A stretch of 7,481 nt of DNA, taken from contig JBCBLF010000235.1 in assembly GCA_038520475.1 (NCBI GenBank), positions 1 to 7,481 of the forward strand, in the 5' to 3' direction. The position numbers were made by a program, and so were the translations under genes. Below the pieces are notes generated by a model, which was given only the letters and a program-made list of their open reading frames with translations, did no database searches and was not told where the DNA came from. Source of the DNA: JBCCWF01 sp038520475. Its GTDB lineage: Bacteria > Cyanobacteriota > Cyanobacteriia > CAKZMO01. This document shows, piece by piece, positions 1-4,959 of the stretch; position 1 is the first letter of the stretch, and each line of letters begins with the position of its first letter.

Positions 1-1
1 T

Positions 2-142
2 GCACAACAGCTTGAAGCAAGTTATCAACGTGCCTGTCGTCAAGCATCAAAGCAAACGGGTATGGAAGTTTCGGCGTTTCCAGAGGCATGTCCCTATTCT
101 CTAGACATGATCTTGTCGGAAGATTGGCTACCTGACAGTTAA
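2..142 (+). CDS. DUF29 family protein, C-terminal fragment
   Basis: Only the last 46 codons and the TAA stop lie in the window; the start is upstream. The visible tail reads Y-Q-R-A-C-R-Q-A, then a T-G-M-E segment, then FPEACPYSLDMIL and E-D-W-L-P just before the end. This spacing (YxxAxxxA, then a Thr-Gly turn, then FPExCPYxxxxxL and an acidic-aromatic-Pro ending) is the usual C-terminus of DUF29 proteins, which are small, often multicopy cyanobacterial proteins of unknown biochemical function. The family call rests on recognising this tail; no function is claimed. No promoter or start can be seen. Its stop overlaps the end of an opposing open frame (see findings). Confidence 0.7.
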   Translation, partial: AQQLEASYQRACRQASKQTGMEVSAFPEACPYSLDMILSEDWLPDS

Positions 143-150
143 TCGCTCCA

Positions 151-170
151 AGTCAGTTTAGTCAGTTTAG
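151..170. repeat. Tandem 9-bp repeat, 2.2 copies
   Basis: The unit AGTCAGTTT is repeated directly twice and followed by AG, starting 8 bp after the DUF29 stop. The rest of 143-331, between the DUF29 gene and the end of the opposing gene, holds one HIP1 site (278-285), the 11-bp palindrome GTGCTGAGCAC (241-251), and an open minus-strand frame that I do not accept as a gene. No hairpin terminator with a T-run was seen. Confidence 0.6.
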
Positions 171-331
171 ATGGACCAAGGAGAACATCGATCGCAGGGT
201 CGTAGCCAGAGATAATCATGGAACAGACTATGTTACGGACGTGCTGAGCACACCAACACCACTGTTCTAAGTCGATGGCGATCGCAATTCATCATGCGAT
301 TAATGGCACTTCAGACTGTGCTCCAAAACCA

Positions 332-799
332 TTAGGAATCATAGTCTTGCCATTGCTCCAACAACGAATCTGCAGGAAGAGTTTTAGGCTGAAATACTGG
401 GATGCTGTCTACGTTTTCCGGGGTTTCAGATGATACAGCTGTCGTGAAGAATGGCTGCGGATCGAGCAATTCGCTCTGTGCCTGCAAACGCTCGTCTTGA
501 AATAAGTCAATCGGCAGGTTTTCTAACACCCAGTTGCCGTATGGAGACTTCATCAAGATAACGCCAGCAATGCTCTCAAGGCCTGTCACATTAAGGCAAA
601 CATCCTCTGACGCATAGCAACACTTTTGTGCAGTCATCGCCACTGCCTTGAGTTCCATGAGCTTTTCACGTAGAGCCTCATTTAACAGTCCAATTTCTTG
701 GGAGAGGCGCTCTAAATCCTGTTCTGCTTTATCTAAGATCGCTCGACTATGTTCCTTTTGGACTGACCCAGAATGACTCTCAAAAGATGGTCTGATCAT
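332..799 (-). CDS. Hypothetical protein with N-terminal coiled coil
   Basis: A 155-residue protein I do not recognise. Residues about 16-55 are rich in Glu, Lys, Leu, Gln and Arg with heptad-like hydrophobic spacing (A-E-Q-D-L-E-R-L, then E-I-G-L-L-N-E-A-L-R-E-K-L), which predicts a coiled coil. A cysteine cluster follows (QKCC at 58-61, C68), then a region reading like a small folded domain (G-V-I-L-M-K-S-P-Y-G-N-W). The C-terminal 50 residues are acidic and Pro/Ser/Thr-rich, probably disordered. There is no signal peptide or membrane segment, so it is probably cytoplasmic. The ATG at 797-799 has no Shine-Dalgarno; the next in-frame ATG lies well inside the coiled coil, so this start is preferred. 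It is divergent from the asparaginase gene. Coding status is supported by the uninterrupted frame and non-random composition only. Confidence 0.65.
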   Translation of the reverse strand: MIRPSFESHSGSVQKEHSRAILDKAEQDLERLSQEIGLLNEALREKLMELKAVAMTAQKCCYASEDVCLNVTGLESIAGVILMKSPYGNWVLENLPIDLFQDERLQAQSELLDPQPFFTTAVSSETPENVDSIPVFQPKTLPADSLLEQWQDYDS

Positions 800-836
800 G
801 ACTTAAAAAGAGACGATACAGTTCAGAGAATAAACG

Positions 837-864
837 GGGGCAATCTTAAAGTGGGGCAATCTTA
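837..864. repeat. Two 12-bp direct repeats, 16-bp period
   Basis: GGGGCAATCTTA occurs at 837-848 and again at 853-864, separated by AAGT. The pair sits 38-65 bp upstream of the minus-strand ATG at 799. Read on the minus strand, the proximal copy contains TTGCCC, followed after 17 bp by TGTATC, a weak -35/-10 pair. The repeat could therefore be an operator or duplicated -35 region for the 155-residue gene. That role is inference; the repeat itself is exact. Confidence 0.55.
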
Positions 865-956
865 CCATGCGTTGTGACGACGCTTATGGCGATCGCCCCT
901 TTCTCTCTCGACCTGATTGGAGTTGTACGAGGACTGAATAGGACAGAACTTAAGGT

Positions 957-984
957 ATTCTATGCAATGCGCGATGCATAGAAT
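957..984. promoter_or_regulatory. Perfect 10-bp dyad upstream of asparaginase
   Basis: ATTCTATGCA at 957-966 and its exact reverse complement TGCATAGAAT at 975-984 flank an 8-nt spacer (ATGCGCGA). The dyad ends 47 bp before the ATG of the asparaginase gene. Its right arm contains TAGAAT, a possible -10 element for that gene. It could be an operator for a dimeric regulator or a leader hairpin. There is no T-run after it, so a terminator is unlikely. It does not fit the NtcA consensus GTA-N8-TAC. Confidence 0.45.
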
Positions 985-1021
985 TTGCTGCACGCCAATC
1001 GTCAAGTTTTGCAAATTATTC

Positions 1022-1026
1022 AGGAG
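1022..1026 (+). promoter_or_regulatory. Shine-Dalgarno AGGAG that decides the asparaginase start
   Basis: AGGAG lies 5 nt before the ATG at 1032. The in-frame GTG at 1026 overlaps the last G of this motif and would leave no usable ribosome-binding site, so ATG 1032 is the better start. It is the only strong Shine-Dalgarno before a plus-strand gene in the window. Confidence 0.75.
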
Positions 1027-1031
1027 TGCTC

Positions 1032-1982
1032 ATGAGTCAGGTGCAGCCCAAACTCATCATTCATGGTGGTGCAGGAAGTTCTCTTCAGGGTAAAGGTGGT
1101 GTTGAAGCCGTTCGAGCATTGCTGTCGTCGATGGTGGAGTCGGTTTATCGCCAACTGATGCAGGGGGCGATCGCAGAAGATGCCGTTATTGCAGGCTGCC
1201 AGCTCCTAGAAGATGAGCCCCGGTTTAACGCTGGGACGGGGTCAGTCCTTCAATCCGATGGTCAAGTCCGCATGAGCGCTGCTCTGATGAATGGGGCAAC
1301 TCAGCAGTTCAGCGGCGTCATCAATGTCTCTCGCGTCAAAAATCCAATCCAGCTGGCAAAGTTTCTCCAAACCTCTCCCGATCGAGTGTTGTCAGATCAC
1401 GGGTCGGCAGCATTGCTTCGAGAGCTGCAACTTCCTGACCATGACCCGCTGACTGATAAACGATTGCAAGAATGGCTAGAAGAGCGAAAGGGCAACTTTC
1501 AGCGCTCCATGGCAAACGTGATTTCTGAAGACACCCCTACAACCAGCCAGGACGCTGGACGAGGCACCATCGGTGTCGTTGCCCTCGATAATCAAGGGCG
1601 CATTGCTGCAGGTACATCCACCGGGGGTAAAGGATTTGAACGGGTTGGGCGCGTGAGTGATTCAGCAATGCCTGCCGGGAATTATGCCAGTCCCCACAGC
1701 GGGGTAAGCTGCACAGGCATCGGTGAAGACATTATTGATGAGTGTTTAGCGGCTCGTATCGTTATTCGCGTGACGGACGGCGCATCGTTGCAAGAAGCCT
1801 TCACTCGCTCCCTAACGGAAGCAGCGCATAACAAGCGAGACTTGGGCGCAATTGGGATAGATCACACAGGGGCGATCGCCTGGGGGAAAACGAGTGAGGT
1901 GCTGCTCGCGGCTTATCACAATGGCGACACCATTGGCGACACCCTAGAACTGGATAAGGGCCTACAAATCGGGGTCAGTTAA
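1032..1982 (+). CDS. Isoaspartyl peptidase / plant-type L-asparaginase
   Basis: A 316-residue N-terminal nucleophile hydrolase of the plant-type asparaginase family (peptidase family T2). It cleaves beta-aspartyl dipeptides and L-asparagine after autoprocessing into alpha and beta subunits. Visible motifs, numbered from ATG 1032: HGGAG at 11-15; the GRGT processing site with catalytic Thr179 as the new beta-subunit N-terminus; TSTGG at 195-199; substrate-binding Arg207 and Asp210 in GRVSDS; Thr228-Gly229 in CTGIGED. Thr179, Arg207 and Asp210 match the numbering I recall for E. coli IaaA (EcAIII). GKGFERVGRVSDS is the cyanobacterial subgroup form. Related Synechocystis and Anabaena enzymes hydrolyse the beta-Asp-Arg released by cyanophycinase, so a role in cyanophycin nitrogen recycling is likely by homology; no cphA or cphB lies nearby. 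There is no signal peptide; it is cytoplasmic. It converges on the next gene with a 14-bp gap. Confidence 0.93.
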   Translation: MSQVQPKLIIHGGAGSSLQGKGGVEAVRALLSSMVESVYRQLMQGAIAEDAVIAGCQLLEDEPRFNAGTGSVLQSDGQVRMSAALMNGATQQFSGVINVSRVKNPIQLAKFLQTSPDRVLSDHGSAALLRELQLPDHDPLTDKRLQEWLEERKGNFQRSMANVISEDTPTTSQDAGRGTIGVVALDNQGRIAAGTSTGGKGFERVGRVSDSAMPAGNYASPHSGVSCTGIGEDIIDECLAARIVIRVTDGASLQEAFTRSLTEAAHNKRDLGAIGIDHTGAIAWGKTSEVLLAAYHNGDTIGDTLELDKGLQIGVS

Positions 1983-1996
1983 TGCTGCCTCAGTCA

Positions 1997-2932
1997 TCAC
2001 AAGCACTTCCATCCGCTGCCTTCATAGCCATAGGAAACCCCTTTAGAATGCAAAATCTCAGCGAGTAGTTCTAATGAGTCGATGAGCCGAGGCCCCGGAC
2101 GGTTGAAATATTGATTGCCGTCCGTGAGGTAAACGCGCTCATTCTGAACGGCGCTCAACGTTTTCCATTCTGGCTTTTGAGTCAGCACATCCATTTCTTG
2201 ATGGGTCTTTGTCAGGTTATAGCCGCAGGGCATCACAACAATAATGTCTGGGTCTTCACGAACAAGGGCATCCCACTCGAGCCACGGTGAATGTTGACCA
2301 ATGGTCCCGAAACATGGAATACCACCAGCTAGCTGCACTAACTCTGGTATCCAGTTTCCTGCGGCCATAAGCGGGTCAATCCATTCAATACACGCAACGG
2401 TCGGGCGATCGCCACCGACACTTCTTGTCTTCTCGACGCAATTTGATACCCGTTGATTTAGCCACAAAATCAGAGGCTCTCCGTCAACGCCAAGGACCTG
2501 AGCGACGGTGCGAATATCGCTCCACAAATCGTCAAGAACGCTGGGTTGAAGAGAGATAATCGTTGGCGAACTTTTGACGCATTGAGCAACAGCGGCCTCA
2601 ACGTCAGACAAATTGACTGCACAAACATCACACTGAGCCTGCGTCAGGATATGAGTTGGCTGAAGCGTTTCTAATCGCTCAACATCAACGGCATACACGC
2701 TTAATGCAGACTGCAATAGCTTCGTTACTCGATCATGAATCTCAATGCTGCTGCCCTCGGGGTTGAACTTTGGAGAGGTGCAGATGGGCAATGAGGTCAC
2801 CAATGGCGGGCAGTCACACTCGTGCGATCGCCCAACTAAAAAGTCAGCCAGCCCAAGAGCTGCGACAATTTCTGTCGCACTTGGAATGAGGGATACCAGA
2901 CGTAATTGACCATCATCACGCGCACCAGCCAT
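1997..2932 (-). CDS. BtuF-like cobalamin/iron-chelate binding-fold protein without signal peptide
   Basis: A 311-residue protein of the BtuF/FepB substrate-binding superfamily (COG0614; often annotated cobalamin-binding protein in cyanobacteria). Numbered from ATG 2930-2932: SLIPSATEIVAALGL from residue 14, the classic first strand and helix of the fold; GRSHECDCP at 34-42; a Cys-x2-Cys (101, 104) in QCDVCAV; the second-lobe opening EWIDPLMAAGNWIPE from 183; MPCGY at 234-238; YFNRPGPRLIDSLELLAEIL at 275-294. The fold begins about 10 residues in, so there is no room for a signal peptide or lipobox and the protein appears cytoplasmic, unlike true BtuF. No btuC or btuD is adjacent. The ligand is unproven. 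Starts: GTG 2956 (319 aa) and ATG 2947 (316 aa) are also open, but ATG 2932 is the only one with a GGAG, 9 nt upstream. Confidence 0.85.
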   Translation of the reverse strand: MAGARDDGQLRLVSLIPSATEIVAALGLADFLVGRSHECDCPPLVTSLPICTSPKFNPEGSSIEIHDRVTKLLQSALSVYAVDVERLETLQPTHILTQAQCDVCAVNLSDVEAAVAQCVKSSPTIISLQPSVLDDLWSDIRTVAQVLGVDGEPLILWLNQRVSNCVEKTRSVGGDRPTVACIEWIDPLMAAGNWIPELVQLAGGIPCFGTIGQHSPWLEWDALVREDPDIIVVMPCGYNLTKTHQEMDVLTQKPEWKTLSAVQNERVYLTDGNQYFNRPGPRLIDSLELLAEILHSKGVSYGYEGSGWKCL

Positions 2933-2941
2933 GACCGAGAT

Positions 2942-2945
2942 CTCC
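2942..2945 (-). promoter_or_regulatory. GGAG Shine-Dalgarno favouring the inner ATG at 2932
   Basis: On the minus strand GGAG precedes ATG 2930-2932 by 9 nt. Neither GTG 2954-2956 nor ATG 2945-2947 has such a motif. The resulting short N-terminus also fits the fold better. Confidence 0.45.
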
Positions 2946-2985
2946 ATTTGTTCCACATAACCGAACCATGAGTGCCGCTAGATTT

Positions 2986-3024
2986 CGGATTATCCAATTA
3001 ACCGGAAACTTGCCGGTCAATCCG
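2986..3024. repeat. Nested inverted repeat near the BtuF-like gene start
   Basis: The inner arms ACCGG (3001-3005) and CCGGT (3013-3017) enclose a 7-nt loop. The outer arms CGGATT (2986-2991) and AATCCG (3019-3024) are also exact, with a 9-nt bulge on one side and 1 nt on the other. In the minus-strand transcript this could fold as a 5' leader hairpin ending about 54 nt before the ATG at 2932. A regulatory role is inference. Confidence 0.4.
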
Positions 3025-3185
3025 AGCGTGTCAAGCATTCGATACAAATCAAAAATTATTTTACACAAATTTTAACAAAATTTAATGATTCAAAAAATCT
3101 ATCACTGCCGAACTATTTTTCAGCCTGATGGCGGGGAAGCATGCAACTATCACGTAATATAGGATACAGTTCAAAAGATAGGCCA

Positions 3186-3215
3186 TGTGCTGCCGCGCTA
3201 GCGTTACACAGCACA
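3186..3215. repeat. Inverted repeat TGTGCTG/CAGCACA
   Basis: Exact 7-bp arms (3186-3192 and 3209-3215) enclose a 16-nt loop that contains the 8-bp palindrome CGCTAGCG (3196-3203). It is the first of four dyads in the spacer and may be an RNA hairpin or a small dispersed repeat. Confidence 0.4.
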
Positions 3216-3274
3216 ACAGCCTTGGCTCTGCAAGTACACGGTTAGCCTGCCTTATCAATCAGATTGTTTGCCAT

Positions 3275-3287
3275 GAGAGCAGCTCTC
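3275..3287. repeat. Dyad GAGAGC-A-GCTCTC
   Basis: Exact 6-bp arms around one central base. The loop is too short for a good RNA hairpin, so if functional it is more like a protein-binding operator. It is second in the series of dyads in this spacer. Confidence 0.35.
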
Positions 3288-3305
3288 GTCGAAGCTCTTG
3301 CCGAT

Positions 3306-3327
3306 TGAGATAGTAGTTTTTATCTCA
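3306..3327. repeat. Hairpin TGAGATA/TATCTCA
   Basis: Exact 7-bp arms with an 8-nt loop (GTAGTTTT). It is AT-rich, so only moderately stable, and no T-run follows on the plus strand. It lies 11 bp before the stronger hairpin at 3339. Confidence 0.35.
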
Positions 3328-3338
3328 CTGCCATGATT

Positions 3339-3360
3339 GAAAGAACGTTAGCGTTCTTTC
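3339..3360. terminator. Perfect 9-bp hairpin with TTAG loop, possible terminator
   Basis: GAAAGAACG and CGTTCTTTC pair perfectly around the tetraloop TTAG. The compact stem suggests a transcript end or RNA processing element. There is no T-run on either side, and no gene ends nearby on either strand, so what it would terminate is unknown. An unannotated small RNA from the preceding 150 bp is one possibility. Confidence 0.3.
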
Positions 3361-3631
3361 GAGTCTATTAGTCTAGACAACTCTGTTGGTCCAGACATGA
3401 CTGTCCTGAGGGATGCCTTTTCTTAGATTGGGTTGCCCCCCAGAAAATGCCATCACTCTGTTTACAGGAGTTAACTATTCAAGGGCTGAGGAATTTTTAC
3501 TCAATTGGTCTTTGATAGTTCTGAGAACTGGCTTCACATGATAACTGCTGATGCGAAGTCGATTTTCAGCGGGCCAGCTTTAGATTCTAGATGTTTCTCA
3601 GTTCTGAATTTATTTCGTTGTATTTTTCTGT

Positions 3632-4525
3632 ATGACTGCATTTGCACTGGACTCGAACTCAAATTGGAATCACCTGTTTGTTCCAACAAATCGGATTCGT
3701 CTTCACTGTGTCACTCAGGGGGAAGGTGATCTCGTTGTCTTGCTTCATGGCTTTCCGGAGTTTTGGTACTCTTGGCGGCATCAAATCCCGGTGTTAGCTC
3801 GACACTTCAAAGTCGTTGTCCCTGACTTGCGGGGGTATAACGACTCTGACAAGCCCAACAGTGGCTACGACCTAGATACATTAAGCATCGATATTAAGGG
3901 ACTGATTCGGAACCTCGGCTATCGCAAGGCTCACATCATTGGACATGATTGGGGGGGGTCCATCGCTTGGCACATTGCTCACCGCTTCCCTGAGCTCACC
4001 CACAAGCTAGCGGTTCTTAACGCACCTCATCCTCAACAATTTATGCGAGAACTGGTCAGCAACATGGATCAGCTTCGACGGAGTTGGTACGTCCTCGCTT
4101 TCCAAATTCCAGGTTTACCAGAAACTCTGATTCGGCTGAATCTGAAGGACTTTGTGAAAAACCTATTTCAAGGTCAATCCATTCGAAAAGGGGCCTTTAC
4201 GACAAAAGATACTGAAATCTATCAGGCTGCCCTAGAGAAGCCCGGGGTCTTATCAGCTGCACTGGAATACTATCGGCACTTTCTTTCGATGCCGTCTTGG
4301 GTGCGACATTGGGGGCGATCGCTCACCCCGGTTCATGCGCCTACGCTAGTGCTCTGGGGAGAAGAAGATTCGTTTTTAAGCCAGACACTCTTGGATGGGC
4401 TAGAGAAATGGGTGGCGGCTCCCCTAAAGCTCAAACGCATTCCTCAATGTGGTCACTGGATTCAGCAAGAAGCACCACAGACAGTCAATCGAGAGCTATT
4501 ACAGTTTTTGAAGAAAAGTACGTAA
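3632..4525 (+). CDS. Alpha/beta hydrolase, epoxide hydrolase type
   Basis: A 297-residue cytoplasmic alpha/beta hydrolase close to soluble epoxide hydrolases, which add water to epoxides to give diols. The catalytic set looks complete: oxyanion motif HGFPEF (39-44); nucleophile Asp106 in GHDWGG (104-109); candidate lid tyrosines Tyr153 (SWYVLAFQIPG, aligning with the plant FQxPG segment) and Tyr213/214 in LEYYRHF; charge-relay Asp246 in GEEDSF; His275 in CGHW. A haloalkane or fluoroacetate dehalogenase is the alternative, but paired lid tyrosines and HDWGG favour an epoxide hydrolase. The natural substrate is unknown. ATG 3632 gives the usual short N-terminus before the VPTNRIRLHCVTQGEGD strand, so I keep it although no Shine-Dalgarno precedes it. 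The gene stands alone and ends 23 bp before the hairpin at 4548. Confidence 0.88.
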   Translation: MTAFALDSNSNWNHLFVPTNRIRLHCVTQGEGDLVVLLHGFPEFWYSWRHQIPVLARHFKVVVPDLRGYNDSDKPNSGYDLDTLSIDIKGLIRNLGYRKAHIIGHDWGGSIAWHIAHRFPELTHKLAVLNAPHPQQFMRELVSNMDQLRRSWYVLAFQIPGLPETLIRLNLKDFVKNLFQGQSIRKGAFTTKDTEIYQAALEKPGVLSAALEYYRHFLSMPSWVRHWGRSLTPVHAPTLVLWGEEDSFLSQTLLDGLEKWVAAPLKLKRIPQCGHWIQQEAPQTVNRELLQFLKKST

Positions 4526-4547
4526 TTGCGTAACCCATCACCGTCAT

Positions 4548-4584
4548 GGCAGGCGTTGAGGGTTTGCTTCGCTCAACGCCTGCC
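4548..4584. terminator. Bidirectional 13-bp hairpin between hydrolase and tRNA
   Basis: GGCAGGCGTTGAG (4548-4560) and its exact complement CTCAACGCCTGCC (4572-4584) enclose an 11-nt loop. It sits between the hydrolase stop (4525) and the 3' end of the opposing tRNA (4613), where a shared terminator is expected. The stem is GC-rich and perfect, but neither side has a T-run, which is common for cyanobacterial 3'-end hairpins. Confidence 0.6.
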
Positions 4585-4612
4585 GACATCAGAACCTTTG
4601 GTGGCTAGTTAA

Positions 4613-4685
4613 TCCAGGGTGCAGGAGTCGAACCTGCCTAGGGCGAATTATGAGTTCGCTGCCTCAACCGCTCGGCCAACCCTGG
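4613..4685 (-). tRNA. tRNA with CAT anticodon (Met-type; probably tRNA-Ile2)
   Basis: A 73-nt cloverleaf. Acceptor stem CCAGGGT/ACCCTGG has 7 perfect pairs; the D arm has GCC/GGC and the GG pair in its loop; anticodon stem GCGAA/TTCGC encloses loop CTCATAA, so the anticodon is CAT; the variable loop is CCTAG; T stem GCAGG/CCTGC encloses TTCGACT; the discriminator is A73. CCA is not encoded. It is not an initiator: C1 pairs with G72, and the anticodon stem lacks the three consecutive G-C pairs. The D-arm sequence TGGCCGAGCGGTTGAGGC and the loop CTCATAA resemble chloroplast trnI-CAU more than elongator Met, so it is probably tRNA-Ile2, whose C34 is changed to lysidine by TilS to read AUA. Elongator tRNA-Met remains possible. 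Confidence 0.93.
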
Positions 4686-4714
4686 GGGCTTATGTGCATG
4701 TTCAGCAGGCCAAC

Positions 4715-4741
4715 ATTTTATCCTGGAATGCAGATTTTCAA
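4715..4741 (-). promoter_or_regulatory. Candidate tRNA promoter
   Basis: On the minus strand TTGAAA (4736-4741) is followed after 15 bp by TAAAAT (4715-4720), 30 bp before the tRNA 5' end. The expected transcript start leaves a leader of about 22 nt for RNase P to remove. The spacer is shorter than ideal. Confidence 0.4.
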
Positions 4742-4866
4742 CCAGAATAATGCAGTGATGTCGTGCTAATTGTGGTTGATTTTAATGTCGGATGCTAAGC
4801 TTCTGCAATGGACGTAGGTTTAGCCCTTGTGGGCAATAGACAAGATATCAAAATCTTTGTCATCAT

Positions 4867-4899
4867 TAAGGTCTCAGGAAACGTTGATTGAAGACCTTA
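4867..4899. repeat. Inverted repeat TAAGGTCT/AGACCTTA
   Basis: Exact 8-bp arms (4867-4874, 4892-4899) enclose a 17-nt loop, 60 bp upstream of the gene at 4960 and just upstream of its candidate promoter. It could be an operator half-site pair or the end of an upstream transcript. The rest of 4686-4959 shows only the tRNA promoter and the short stem GCCC-TTGT-GGGC near 4830. Confidence 0.35.
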
Positions 4900-4923
4900 T
4901 CCCATGATTGCAGTACGCATGAT

Positions 4924-4951
4924 TTGACGGTTCTTAATAAACACGGATAAT
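4924..4951 (+). promoter_or_regulatory. Candidate promoter giving a leaderless transcript
   Basis: TTGACG (4924-4929), a 16-bp spacer and GATAAT (4946-4951) make a good sigma-70-type promoter. The transcript would start near 4957-4960, essentially at the ATG, leaving no room for a Shine-Dalgarno, and none is seen. Confidence 0.45.
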
Positions 4952-4959
4952 GCTGAACG

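Larger units (their letters stand above)
2933..3631. other. Long gene-free spacer rich in inverted repeats
   Basis: About 700 bp between two divergently transcribed genes. I see no protein I would defend: the plus frame at 3505-3729 overlaps the hydrolase in another frame and resembles nothing. From left to right it holds a nested inverted repeat (2986-3024), an AT-rich stretch with spaced A-tracts (about 3046-3097) that includes the inverted repeat AAATTTT/AAAATTT (3067-3083), an NtcA-like GTA-N8-TAC (3154-3167), four inverted repeats between 3186 and 3360, the palindrome GTCTAGAC near 3370-3377, and the 5-1-5 dyad GTTCTGAGAAC (3518-3528). It presumably carries both promoters. No RNase P RNA, tmRNA or SRP RNA hallmark was recognised. 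Confidence 0.6.

Noticed and set aside
2933..3631. Cobalamin riboswitch upstream of the BtuF-like gene
   Set aside because: Read on the minus strand I found no B12 box (GCCACTG type) and no GGTG-rich core in the right order.
3505..3729. 74-codon plus-strand open frame
   Set aside because: It overlaps the hydrolase N-terminus in another frame, has no recognisable motif, and the hydrolase frame is clearly the real one there.
4297..4533. 78-codon open frame inside the hydrolase gene
   Set aside because: Out-of-frame shadow covering the catalytic Asp and His region of the hydrolase.
4875..4891. AGGAAAC in a hairpin loop, recalling conserved-loop motifs of cyanobacterial Yfr-type small RNAs
   Set aside because: I cannot confirm the motif from memory, no terminator follows, and the stem overlaps the promoter region of the next gene.
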